Shown piece after piece: positions 30,825 to 39,093 of a stretch of 46,454 nucleotides of DNA. The notes under the pieces are model-generated. The model did not search any database. It had not been told where the DNA came from and worked only from the letters and a program-made list of their open reading frames with translations. Position 1 is the first letter of the stretch; the number at the start of each line of letters is the position of its first letter. The position numbers were made by a program, and so were the translations under genes. Source of the stretch: an uncultured Collinsella sp. (GTDB lineage Bacteria > Actinomycetota > Coriobacteriia > Coriobacteriales > Coriobacteriaceae). The stretch lies in NCBI GenBank assembly GCA_958352845.1, contig CATWQC010000016.1:1-46454 (forward strand), written 5' to 3'.

Positions 30825-31850
30825 ATGGCAGTAAAGGTTGCTATTAACGGCTTCGGTCGCATCGGTCGTCTGGCTTTCCGTCAGATGTTCGGTCATGAGG
30901 GCTCCGAGATCGTCGCTATCAACGACCTCACCTCTCCCGATATGCTCGCTTACCTGCTGAAGTACGACTCCACGCAGGGCAACTACGCTCGCGATCACGA
31001 GGTCGTTGCTGGCGAGGATTCCATCACCGTTGACGGCAAGGAGATCAAGATCTACAAGGAGGCCGACGCCAACAACCTGCCTTGGGGCGACCTCGACGTC
31101 GACGTCGTTCTCGAGTGCACCGGCTTCTACACCAGCAAGGCTAAGGCTCAGGCCCACATCAACGCTGGCGCCAAGAAGGTCGTCATCTCCGCTCCGGCCG
31201 GCAGCGATCTGCCCACCATCGTGTACAACGTCAACCATGAGACGCTGACCGCTGAGGACAACATCATCTCCGCTGCTTCCTGCACCACCAACTGCCTCGC
31301 CCCGATGGCCAAGGGTCTGAACGACTTCGCTCCCATCGTGTCCGGCATCATGACCACCATCCACGCCTTCACCGGCGACCAGATGCCGCTCGACGGCCCG
31401 CAGCGCAAGGGCAACTTCCGTCGCTCCCGCGCCTGCTCCGAGAACATCGTCCCGAACACCACGGGCGCTGCCAAGGCCATCGGCCTGGTTCTCCCCGAGC
31501 TCAACGGCAAGCTCATCGGTGCCGCCCAGCGCGTCCCGACGCCGACCGGCTCGCTGACCAACCTCTACGCCGTCGTTGACAAGAAGGTCACCGTCGACGA
31601 GGTCAACGCTGCCATGAAGGCCTACGCCGAGACCATCCCCGAGACCTTCGCCTACAACGAGGACCAGATCGTCTCCCGCGACATCGTCGGCGAGACCCAC
31701 GGCTCCATCTTCGACGCCACTCAGACCATGTGCTCTGACCTCGGCAACGGCCAGACCCTCGTTCAGGTCACCTCTTGGTACGACAACGAGAACTCCTACA
31801 CCTCTCAGATGGTCCGCACCATCAAGTACTTCGAGAAGTTCGTTGCTTAA
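30825..31850 (+). CDS. gap: Glyceraldehyde-3-phosphate dehydrogenase, type I
   Basis: This NAD-dependent glycolytic enzyme makes 1,3-bisphosphoglycerate from glyceraldehyde-3-phosphate. The 341-aa product has the N-terminal Rossmann motif NGFGRIGR (8-15), the active-site SCTTNCLAP with the nucleophilic cysteine, and the phosphate-site region PLDGPQRKGNFRRSRACSENIVPNTTGAAKA. It ends with the conserved WYDNENSYTSQMVRTI. The start ATG 30825 follows GAAAGGAGA; the open frame reaches further up but lacks a site. Codon use is very biased, indicating high expression. It heads the lower-glycolysis gene set, but a terminator-like hairpin separates it from pgk, as in many bacteria where gap is expressed above its neighbours. 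Confidence 0.97.
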   Translation: MAVKVAINGFGRIGRLAFRQMFGHEGSEIVAINDLTSPDMLAYLLKYDSTQGNYARDHEVVAGEDSITVDGKEIKIYKEADANNLPWGDLDVDVVLECTGFYTSKAKAQAHINAGAKKVVISAPAGSDLPTIVYNVNHETLTAEDNIISAASCTTNCLAPMAKGLNDFAPIVSGIMTTIHAFTGDQMPLDGPQRKGNFRRSRACSENIVPNTTGAAKAIGLVLPELNGKLIGAAQRVPTPTGSLTNLYAVVDKKVTVDEVNAAMKAYAETIPETFAYNEDQIVSRDIVGETHGSIFDATQTMCSDLGNGQTLVQVTSWYDNENSYTSQMVRTIKYFEKFVA

Positions 31851-31889
31851 TTTAGCTTTTAGCGAATAGCTCGTTGAGCGTCTAAAGAA

Positions 31890-31934
31890 GGGCGCGGCCT
31901 TATAGGGCTTACACCCTAGGGTCGCGTCCTTTTT
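31890..31934 (+). terminator. Terminator between gap and pgk
   Basis: A 10-bp outer stem (31890-31899 with 31920-31929, two G-U pairs) and an inner TAGGG/CCCTA stem (31902-31906 with 31913-31917) are followed by five T (31930-31934). It probably gives partial read-through into pgk, since no clear promoter is seen in the remaining 56 bp. Confidence 0.75.
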
Positions 31935-31990
31935 ATAAGAAATCGTCTGCCGTAATGGAAGGCAGACACGTACGAAAGGTAGAAGCAAAC

Positions 31991-33181
31991 ATGGCCTTTA
32001 CCAAGAAGACCGTCCGCGACATCGATGTCGACGGCAAGCGCGTTCTCGTCCGCGTTGACTTCAACGTGCCTATCAAGGATGGCGTCGTTGGCGACACCAC
32101 CCGTATCAAGGCTGCCCTGCCCACCATCAACTATCTCGTTGAGCACAACGCTCGCGTCATCCTCATGAGCCACCTCGGCCGTCCCGATGGCACCGGCTTC
32201 CAGCCCGAGCTGTCCCTCGAGCCCGTCGCCAAGAAGCTCGCCGAGCTCTCTGGTCTCGACGTTGCCTTTGTCGCCGACACTTACGGCGAGAAGGCTGCCG
32301 AGGCTGTCGCTGCCGTCGAGCCGGGCAAGGTTCTCGTTCTCGAGAACGTCCGCTTCGATAAGCGTGAGAAGAAGAACGATCCCGAGATCGCCAAGAAGCT
32401 CGCTTCCTATGGTGACGTCTTCGTTCTCGATGCCTTCGGCACCGCTCACCGCGCCCAGGGTTCCGTCGTGGGCCCCGCCGCTTACCTGCCTGCCGTCGCT
32501 GGCTTCCTGCTTGAGAAGGAGGTCGACACGCTGACCGGCATCTTCGCCGAGCCCGAGCGCCCCTTCGTCGCTATCGTCGGCGGTTCCAAGGTTTCCTCCA
32601 AGATCGGCGTTCTCGATCACCTCATCGACTCCGCTGACACCCTGATTATCGGTGGCGGCATGGCCTACACCTTCTTCCTGGCTCAGGGCCTGTCCGTCGG
32701 TCAGTCCCTCAAGGAAGAGGACTGGGTCGAGCGCGCCGGCGAGATGCTCAAGAAGGCCGAGGAGAAGGGCGTCAAGATCCTGCTCCCCATCGACAACCGC
32801 GTTGCCGATCACTTTGGCGAGGATGCTGTCCCCGAGGTTGTCGCTTCCGACGCTATCCCCGACGATCGTGAGGGCATGGACATCGGCCCCAAGACCGAGG
32901 AGCTCTACGCCGAGGCCGTCAAGGGCGCCAAGACCGTGTTCTGGAATGGCCCCATGGGCGTCTTCGAGTTCGACAACTTCGCTCATGGCACCCAGGCTAT
33001 CGCCGAGGCTGTCGCCGAGGCCGACTGCACCTCGATCATCGGTGGTGGCGACTCTGTCGCAGCTGTCAACAAGTTCAACCTGGCCGACAAGATGAGCTGG
33101 ATCTCCACCGGCGGTGGCGCTTCCATGGAGCTCGTCGAGGGTAAGGCCCTGCCCGGAGTGGAGGCGCTTCTCGATGCCTAA
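31991..33181 (+). CDS. pgk: Phosphoglycerate kinase
   Basis: This glycolytic kinase forms ATP and 3-phosphoglycerate from 1,3-bisphosphoglycerate. The 396-aa product is of family length. It has the signature RVLVRVDFNVPIKDG near residue 17-31, SHLGRPDG, the basic substrate patch ENVRFDKREKKND, AFGTAHRAQGS, the hinge GGSKVSSKIGVL and the C-terminal nucleotide loop GGGDSVAAVNKF followed by STGGGASMELVEG. ATG 31991 lies behind GAAAGG at a slightly long spacing. Its stop overlaps the tpiA start by 8 nt (ATGCCTAA), so the two are translationally coupled. Confidence 0.97.
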   Translation: MAFTKKTVRDIDVDGKRVLVRVDFNVPIKDGVVGDTTRIKAALPTINYLVEHNARVILMSHLGRPDGTGFQPELSLEPVAKKLAELSGLDVAFVADTYGEKAAEAVAAVEPGKVLVLENVRFDKREKKNDPEIAKKLASYGDVFVLDAFGTAHRAQGSVVGPAAYLPAVAGFLLEKEVDTLTGIFAEPERPFVAIVGGSKVSSKIGVLDHLIDSADTLIIGGGMAYTFFLAQGLSVGQSLKEEDWVERAGEMLKKAEEKGVKILLPIDNRVADHFGEDAVPEVVASDAIPDDREGMDIGPKTEELYAEAVKGAKTVFWNGPMGVFEFDNFAHGTQAIAEAVAEADCTSIIGGGDSVAAVNKFNLADKMSWISTGGGASMELVEGKALPGVEALLDA

Positions 33182-33941
33182 CCGCACCCTTCTTATCGCT
33201 GGTAACTGGAAGATGAACAACGACGTCGCCGAGGCTGCCAAGCTCGCCGACGAGCTGGCCCAGGCTCTGCCCGAGGTTCCGGCTGGCGTCGAGGTGCTCG
33301 TCTGCCCTCCGACCATCGACATCACTACGGTCCATGACCGCATTCAGGCTGCCCCCATCGCCCTCGGTGCACAGAACGTGTACTGGGAGGCCAAGGGTGC
33401 CTTCACCGGTGAGTCCTCTTGCGACATGCTCAAGTCCGCTGGCTGCACCTACTGCATCATCGGTCACTCCGAGCGTCGCGACTACTTCCACGAGACCGAC
33501 GAGGACCAGAACAAGAAGGCCAAGGCCCTCGTTGCCGCCGGTCTTGTTCCCGTCTTCTGCTGCGGCGAGTCCCTTGAGGTCCGCGAGGCCGGCACCTATG
33601 TCGAGCACGTCGTGAACCAGGTCAAGGCTGGCCTTGCTGGTCTTGAGATCACCTGCCCCAAGCAGGTCGTCGTCGCCTACGAGCCCATCTGGGCCATCGG
33701 CACCGGCAAGACCGCTACCGCCGAGGACGCTCAGGAGGTCTGCGGCGCTATCCGTGAGACCCTCAAGGAGATGTTTGGCGAGGAGCTCGCCAACGGCATC
33801 CGTGTCCTGTACGGTGGTTCCGCTAAGCCCGGCAACATTGCCGAGCTCGTCGCCAAGCCCGACGTTGACGGCGCCCTCGTGGGCGGCGCTTCGCTCAAGG
33901 CTGCCGACTTCGCCTCTATGGTCGTCAAGGCAGGCGAGTAG
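33174..33941 (+). CDS. tpiA: Triosephosphate isomerase
   Basis: This enzyme interconverts dihydroxyacetone phosphate and glyceraldehyde-3-phosphate. The 255-aa product has the AGNWKMN motif with the catalytic Lys (residues 9-15), the catalytic His in GHSERR (IIGHSERRDYF), the catalytic Glu in AYEPIWAIGTGKTA and the phosphate loops YGGSAKPGN and VGGASLKAADF. The start ATG 33174 lies within the pgk end, with GGAGTGGAGG upstream inside pgk. An earlier in-frame start would overlap pgk by 60 more bases and is not needed. gpmI begins 5 nt after the stop. Confidence 0.97.
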   Translation: MPNRTLLIAGNWKMNNDVAEAAKLADELAQALPEVPAGVEVLVCPPTIDITTVHDRIQAAPIALGAQNVYWEAKGAFTGESSCDMLKSAGCTYCIIGHSERRDYFHETDEDQNKKAKALVAAGLVPVFCCGESLEVREAGTYVEHVVNQVKAGLAGLEITCPKQVVVAYEPIWAIGTGKTATAEDAQEVCGAIRETLKEMFGEELANGIRVLYGGSAKPGNIAELVAKPDVDGALVGGASLKAADFASMVVKAGE

Positions 33942-33946
33942 GACAT

Positions 33947-35500
33947 ATGGCACAGCGTCATCTTCCTGCACTCCTGATCATCATGGACGGCTGCGGCCTT
34001 GCTCCGGCCGATGGCGAGAACGCCGTCGCCGCTGCCAAGACGCCCTTCCTCGATGGCCTGTACGAGAAGTACCCCCACACCACGCTCGGTGCTTCGGGCG
34101 AGGACGTTGGCCTTCCCGATGGCCAGATGGGCAACTCCGAGGTAGGCCACCTCAACATCGGTGCCGGCCGCATCGTGTTCCAGGAGCTTTCGCGCATCAA
34201 CAATGCCATCAAGGACGGCTCCATCGCCAAGAACGAGGTTTTCGTCAAGGCTATGGACGATGTCAAGGCTGAGGGAAAGACCCTTCACCTCATGGGCCTT
34301 ATGAGCCCTGGCGGCGTTCACTCCCACATGAACCACGTCGAGGCCCTGGTCAAGATGGCTGCCCAGCATGGCGTCAAGACCGTTCGCGTCCACGCCTTCA
34401 TGGATGGCCGCGATGTTGACCCGCAGTCCGGTGCCGGCTACATGAGCGAGTTCTGCGCCTTCCTGGCTAAGATTTCCGAGGAGACCGGTTGCGACGCTCG
34501 CGTCGCCACCGTCTCGGGCCGCTATTGGGCCATGGACCGCGACAACCGTTGGGAGCGCATCCAGCGTGCCTACGACGTCATGGTCAATGCGTCCGATGCC
34601 GATGTCGACCCCGTTGCCGGCATCAAGGCCTACTACGAGAAGGACCCGCGCGGCGACGAGTTCGTCGAGCCCTTCGCTGCCCACAACGAGGGCATCCACG
34701 AGGGCGACGCGGCCATCTTCTTCAACTTCCGTCCCGACCGCGCCCGTCAGATGACCCGCGTGTTCACGGACAAGGAGTTCGACGGCTTTGAGCGCAAGCA
34801 GATCAAGCTTTCGCACTTTGTGACGATGACCGAGTACGATTCGACGTTTGATGTCGAGGTCGCCTTCCCCAAGACGTTCCCCGAGAACGTCCTGGCCGAC
34901 GTTATCGCCGCCAACGGCCTGAAGCAGCTGCACACCGCCGAGACCGAGAAGTACGCCCACGTGACGTTCTTCCTCAACGGCGGCATCGAGGAGCCCAAGG
35001 AGGGCGAGGAGCGCGTGCTCGTCGCTTCCCCCAAGGTCGCTACCTACGATCTGCAGCCTGAGATGAGCGCTCCCGAGGTTACCGAGAAGCTCGTCGCCGC
35101 TATTAACGAGGATCGCGCTGATTTCTACATCGTGAACTTCGCGAACTGCGACATGGTTGGTCACACCGGTGTCTTCGACGCCGCCGTTAAGGCCGTCGAG
35201 GCTGTTGACGATGCCTTGTCCAAGGTTGTCCCGGCGATTCTCGCCAAGGGTGGCTTTGCGCTGATCACCGCCGACCACGGCAACGCCGACCACATGTTTG
35301 ACGTTGCTTCCGACGGTTCCAAGCATCCGTTCACGGCTCACACCACCAACCGTGTGCCGTTCATTATCGTTGATGAGAAGGCCAAGCTCACCGGTATCGA
35401 GGACGGCCGTCTTTCCGATATCGCTCCGACCATGCTCACCATGGCTGGTATTGAGCCTTCCGCCGAGATGACGGGTCGCGTGCTCGCCACCGAGGCCTAA
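33947..35500 (+). CDS. gpmI: Phosphoglycerate mutase, 2,3-bisphosphoglycerate-independent
   Basis: This manganese-dependent glycolytic mutase interconverts 3- and 2-phosphoglycerate through a phosphoserine. The 517-aa product has the alkaline-phosphatase-fold metal motif LLIIMDGCGL (8-17), the phospho-acceptor serine in GQMGNSEVGHLNIGAGR, the substrate arginine region HAFMDGRDVDPQSG, and the C-terminal metal sites DMVGHTGVFDAAVKAVEAVD and ITADHGNAD. It closes the gap-pgk-tpiA-gpmI run and is followed by a strong terminator. Cofactor-dependent GpmA is excluded by size and motifs. Confidence 0.96.
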   Translation: MAQRHLPALLIIMDGCGLAPADGENAVAAAKTPFLDGLYEKYPHTTLGASGEDVGLPDGQMGNSEVGHLNIGAGRIVFQELSRINNAIKDGSIAKNEVFVKAMDDVKAEGKTLHLMGLMSPGGVHSHMNHVEALVKMAAQHGVKTVRVHAFMDGRDVDPQSGAGYMSEFCAFLAKISEETGCDARVATVSGRYWAMDRDNRWERIQRAYDVMVNASDADVDPVAGIKAYYEKDPRGDEFVEPFAAHNEGIHEGDAAIFFNFRPDRARQMTRVFTDKEFDGFERKQIKLSHFVTMTEYDSTFDVEVAFPKTFPENVLADVIAANGLKQLHTAETEKYAHVTFFLNGGIEEPKEGEERVLVASPKVATYDLQPEMSAPEVTEKLVAAINEDRADFYIVNFANCDMVGHTGVFDAAVKAVEAVDDALSKVVPAILAKGGFALITADHGNADHMFDVASDGSKHPFTAHTTNRVPFIIVDEKAKLTGIEDGRLSDIAPTMLTMAGIEPSAEMTGRVLATEA

Positions 35501-35529
35501 GAGAAAACAAATAACGTTTTCTAGTAAGG

Positions 35530-35562
35530 GGGTTGTCCACAACCGGACAACCCTCTTTTTTT
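35530..35562 (+). terminator. Terminator of the glycolytic operon
   Basis: A 9-bp perfect stem GGGTTGTCC/GGACAACCC (35530-35538 with 35545-35553) and a 6-nt loop are followed by TC and seven T. Strong, 29 bp after gpmI. Confidence 0.92.
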
Positions 35563-35659
35563 GCGCTATTTCTACCTCGTCACCAAATGGCTGATGGGGG
35601 AGTGCTGGGGGTTGTGGTACAGTACTGGAGTTTGAATTGTTCTATTAAGGAGCTTATCT

Positions 35660-35914
35660 ATGGGTCCGTTTCAGATTCTTCTGTTTGTCGTTTGGGCTGT
35701 CTCTGCCGTGGCGCTGACGATTCTCGTCCTGATGCACTCTGGTAAGGGCACCGGCGTTTCGGATATGATCGCTAGCTCGCTGTATAACTCCAGCTCTGCC
35801 ACGGGCGTCATGGAGCAGAACCTCGATCGCCTGACGGTAATTATGGCCGTCGTTTTTGCCGTGTGTGTCGTCCTGTGCATGTTCTTCTTCCCGCAGGGTA
35901 TCGTCGGCTACTAA
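35660..35914 (+). CDS. secG: Preprotein translocase subunit SecG
   Basis: This small membrane subunit of the SecYEG channel helps protein export. The 84-aa product has two hydrophobic helices (about 3-23 and 58-79). The polar loop between them carries the family motif MHSGKGTGVSDMIASSLYNSSSATGVMEQNLDRLT. The size and order fit SecG. ATG 35660 follows AAGGAG. It stands between its own terminator and that of the glycolytic operon; gap-pgk-tpi-secG order is common in Gram-positive bacteria. Confidence 0.93.
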   Translation: MGPFQILLFVVWAVSAVALTILVLMHSGKGTGVSDMIASSLYNSSSATGVMEQNLDRLTVIMAVVFAVCVVLCMFFFPQGIVGY

Positions 35915-35940
35915 GCACGAGCCACATAAATACTTGAAAA

Positions 35941-35967
35941 GGGTTCCGCAAGTGCGGGACCCTTTTT
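35941..35967 (+). terminator. Terminator of secG
   Basis: A 9-bp stem (35941-35949 with 35954-35962, one G-U) and loop AAGT are followed by five T. The run of A before the stem can also pair with the T run. Confidence 0.92.
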
Positions 35968-36080
35968 GTTTACATATTTGTAACAGAGCCAAAATATCCC
36001 CACATACTTCGCCCAACTAAAGAAATTCTCGACCGTTGACCGGAATTAGCCCCAAATCGTGCATAAAATGCGCTACTGTA

Positions 36081-36109
36081 TTGAGAAACGTTGGTTCGTT
36101 GTGCATAAC
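36081..36109 (+). promoter_or_regulatory. Candidate promoter of the opp operon
   Basis: TTGAGA (36081-36086) and CATAAC (36104-36109) at 17-bp spacing match sigma-70 boxes at five and four of six bases. They lie 99 bp before the binding-protein start. The rest of the intergenic stretch (35915-36208) holds the secG terminator and nothing else recognised. Confidence 0.45.
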
Positions 36110-36208
36110 CAGCCATAGCAACGGGCGGCGTTTTGATGGTTCGGATCGGATTGTCTCGACATGTGTCCGACTGAACATTTCTTTGTCCTATCTCATAAGG
36201 AGGATGGC

Positions 36209-37885
36209 ATGGCTGATTCTATGTTCCACCAGCCCGTTATGGGTCGTCGCGCCTTCGTTGGCGGTACCCTTGCTGCGAGCTCCATGGCTTTTCTTGCCGC
36301 ATGCGGCAAGAAGGGCGGCGACGCTTCCGGTTCTGAGTCCGGTTCGACGCTGAACTTCTACATCAACAACCCGGTCTGCATCGACCCCTACAACGTCCAG
36401 GAGGACCAGGGCACTCAGGTCGAGTACCAGCTCTTTGACGCTCTGACCTCTTACGACGCCGAGAAGGGCGAGATCGTTCCGCTGGCTTGCGAGTCCTTTG
36501 AGTCCAACGACGACGCCACCGAGTTTACCTTCAAGATCAAGAAGGCCAAGTTCCACAACGGTGACGACGTTACCTCCAAGTCCTTCAAGCTCGGTTGGGA
36601 GCGTCTGGTCAACACCAAGTCGGCTGTCGCTACCGAGTACGGCCCTTCCGAGGTCTCCTATCACCTCTCCATGGTCGAGGGCTATGACGATCTGCTTGCC
36701 GGTAACGCTACCGAGCTCAGCGGTGTTACCTGCCCCGACGATGAGACCCTCGTCGTCAAGCTGTCTTCCGCTTACGCTGACTTCCCCTTCGTCGCCTCTC
36801 ATCCGGCTCTGGCCCCGGTTCCCGAGTGCGCCGAGTCCGATGTCAAGAGCTTCTATCTTGCCCCGGTCGGTAACGGCCCGTTCATGATGGACGGCAAGTG
36901 GGAGGATGGCCAGGAGATCAACGTCAAGAAGTTCGACGATTACTATGGCGACAAGGCCAAGATCGATGGCATCCACTTCCAGGTCATCAAGGACATGGAG
37001 ACCGCTTACAAGGAGTTCCAGGCCGGTAACCTCGATGTCTGCGACGTTCCCGTCGCTCAGATCGACGCCGCCAAGAAGGATCGCGGCGTGTCCAAGGACG
37101 GCTACACCATGGGTGACGGCGAGCGCATGCTGCTCGGCGCCGAGCCTTCCACGTACTATCTGACCTGCAACACCACGGCCGAGCCGTTCAGCAACGCCGA
37201 CCTGCGCAGGGGTATCTCCCTGGCCATCAACCGTGAGGCCATCTGCAAGACCATCTTCAAGGGTACCCGTACTCCTGCCGACGGCATTGTTCCTCCGGGC
37301 ATCGATGGCTACAAGGAGGGCGCATGGGAGTTCTGCGCCTACGATGTCGACAAGGCTAACGAGTACCTCGACAAGGTTGCTCCCGCTGGCGCTAACGGGG
37401 ATCGTGGCATTAGCGTGACCCTGTCCTACAACCAGGACGGCGGTCACAAGGAGATCATGGAGTCCATCATCGGTGACCTCGCCAAGGTTGGCGTTACCGC
37501 TGTCTCCGATACCCCTGAGTGGTCTGCCCTGCTCGAGCAGTATCAGAACTTTAACTATCAGTTCGGTCGTCTGGGTTGGATTGCCGACTACCCGATCATG
37601 GACAACTTCCTGTATCCGCTGTTCCACTCCGACTCCCTCGGTGGCGACAACCGCTCCGGTTACAACAACCCCGAGTTCGACGCCAAGGTCGACGAGGCTC
37701 GTACTATTGTTGACGACGAGGAGCGCGTCGCTAAGATGCAGGAGGCCGACGCAATGGTCGCTGCCGACTGCCCGGTCATCCCGATTATGTTCTACACGCA
37801 CACCATCGCCGGCTCCGATCGCATTAAGCACCTCTATGTCGATCCGCAGAAGCACGCCGATCTGGGTACCGCTGAGCTCGCCTAA
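36209..37885 (+). CDS. oppA: Oligopeptide ABC transporter substrate-binding lipoprotein
   Basis: This extracellular, lipid-anchored peptide-binding protein feeds the OppBCDF importer encoded next. The 558-aa product has a GRRAFVG segment resembling a twin-arginine signal (12-18), a hydrophobic stretch and lipobox LAAC (Cys32). An SBP_bac_5 fold with the OppA-like motifs FKIKKAKFHNGDDVTSKSFKLGWERL, NGPFMMDGKWEDG and DLRRGISLAINREAI follows. ATG 36209 follows AAGGAGG; the frame extends 16 codons further up. Codon use is strongly biased. It is only distantly similar to the first binding protein of this window, so it is not a recent duplicate. Exact peptide range is unknown. Confidence 0.9.
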   Translation: MADSMFHQPVMGRRAFVGGTLAASSMAFLAACGKKGGDASGSESGSTLNFYINNPVCIDPYNVQEDQGTQVEYQLFDALTSYDAEKGEIVPLACESFESNDDATEFTFKIKKAKFHNGDDVTSKSFKLGWERLVNTKSAVATEYGPSEVSYHLSMVEGYDDLLAGNATELSGVTCPDDETLVVKLSSAYADFPFVASHPALAPVPECAESDVKSFYLAPVGNGPFMMDGKWEDGQEINVKKFDDYYGDKAKIDGIHFQVIKDMETAYKEFQAGNLDVCDVPVAQIDAAKKDRGVSKDGYTMGDGERMLLGAEPSTYYLTCNTTAEPFSNADLRRGISLAINREAICKTIFKGTRTPADGIVPPGIDGYKEGAWEFCAYDVDKANEYLDKVAPAGANGDRGISVTLSYNQDGGHKEIMESIIGDLAKVGVTAVSDTPEWSALLEQYQNFNYQFGRLGWIADYPIMDNFLYPLFHSDSLGGDNRSGYNNPEFDAKVDEARTIVDDEERVAKMQEADAMVAADCPVIPIMFYTHTIAGSDRIKHLYVDPQKHADLGTAELA

Positions 37886-37982
37886 GAGTTTGCAGCTTCC
37901 GTGAGGGTCAAGTATTTACGTAGACCTCATGGGAAACATACAGTTCTCCCTAACCTGGGGTAAACTGGCTGATGGTAATTTT

Positions 37983-38010
37983 GGGATGCCGGTCTGGCGA
38001 TCGGCATCCC
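37983..38010 (+). terminator. Intercistronic hairpin between oppA and oppB
   Basis: A perfect 9-bp stem GGGATGCCG/CGGCATCCC (37983-37991 with 38002-38010), 10-nt loop, no T run. It likely protects the oppA message or lowers read-through, as at 19922-19955 in the other transporter. Confidence 0.65.
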
Positions 38011-38041
38011 ATTTAGGTTAATCCCTAGATAGGGGAGTGGT

Positions 38042-39079
38042 ATGGGTAAGTACATCGTTAAACGTGTGCTTCAGTTCATCCCGGTGTTTTTGGGCGTTAC
38101 GCTGATTCTGTTCGCCCTCCAGAATATCGTGCCGGGAGATCCGATCAAGCTGATCGGTGGAGACAAGGCTCTGTCCCCCGAGGTGGAGCTTCAGCTTCGC
38201 GTTCGCTATCACCTGGTCCAGACGGACGATGACGGCAACGCGATCCTTGACGAGAACGGCGACCCCGTTCAAACGTCGCTCGTGGACCGTTACTTGTATT
38301 ACATGAACGGCCTGCTTCATGGCGATCTGGGCAATTCGTATCAGCGCAAGCTGCCGGTTACGGAAATCTTTGCCCAGAAGTATCCGTATACGGTCAAACT
38401 TGCCGCGTGCGCCATCGTGCTCGAGGCAATTATGGGTATCGGTGCGGGTATCATTTCGGCGGTAAAGCGTTATTCCTTCTGGGATATTTTGGTAACGCTC
38501 ACCACGTCGATCCTCGTTGCGGTCCCGGCCTTCTGGCTCGGTATGTTGCTGCAGCTGTTCTTTGGCGTCATCCTCAAGGACGCCACGGGCGGTGCAATCT
38601 CCATGCCGATCTCGGGTGCCGGCGGTTCCAGCTCTCAGTATCAGGATTGGATGCACTATGTGCTTCCGACCATTACGCTGGCTTCGGTTTCGACCGCTTA
38701 TGCTGCGCGCATTATGCGCTCGCAGCTGCTTGACGTCATGAACCAGGATTACATCCGTACGGCAAAGGCCAAGGGTCTCTCCAATCGTGCGATCATCGTC
38801 AAGCATGCGCTTAAGAATGCACTCATCCCCGTCGTTACCTATATTGGTGTCGACTTTGGCGGCATGCTTTCGGGCGCCATCCTGACCGAGACGGTCTTCA
38901 ACTGGCCCGGTATCGGCTATGAGGTCTATCGCGCCATTAGCATGCGTGACTGGCCCATCGTTATGGGCGGCGTTACGCTCATCGTTGTCGTCGTCATGGT
39001 GATCAACCTGCTCGTCGATATTAGCTATGCATTCCTCGACCCGCGCATCCGCCTTGGCGGTCCGTCGGATAAGGCCTAA
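38042..39079 (+). CDS. oppB: Oligopeptide ABC transporter permease OppB
   Basis: This inner-membrane permease has 345 aa, with the N-terminal helix VKRVLQFIPVFLGVTLILFALQNIVPGDP. A polar stretch of about 35 residues rich in Asp follows (DDDGNAILDENGDPVQTS), outside the membrane. Five more helices come next, then the EAA loop RSQLLDVMNQDYIRTAKAKGLSNRAIIVKHALKNAL and the tail DISYAFLDPRIRLGG. ATG 38042 has AGGGGAG upstream. It is followed by oppC after 14 nt. Function as half of the Opp channel is inferred from the family and the complete set of partners. Confidence 0.93.
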   Translation: MGKYIVKRVLQFIPVFLGVTLILFALQNIVPGDPIKLIGGDKALSPEVELQLRVRYHLVQTDDDGNAILDENGDPVQTSLVDRYLYYMNGLLHGDLGNSYQRKLPVTEIFAQKYPYTVKLAACAIVLEAIMGIGAGIISAVKRYSFWDILVTLTTSILVAVPAFWLGMLLQLFFGVILKDATGGAISMPISGAGGSSSQYQDWMHYVLPTITLASVSTAYAARIMRSQLLDVMNQDYIRTAKAKGLSNRAIIVKHALKNALIPVVTYIGVDFGGMLSGAILTETVFNWPGIGYEVYRAISMRDWPIVMGGVTLIVVVVMVINLLVDISYAFLDPRIRLGGPSDKA

Positions 39080-39093
39080 GGGAGGTACGTCTC

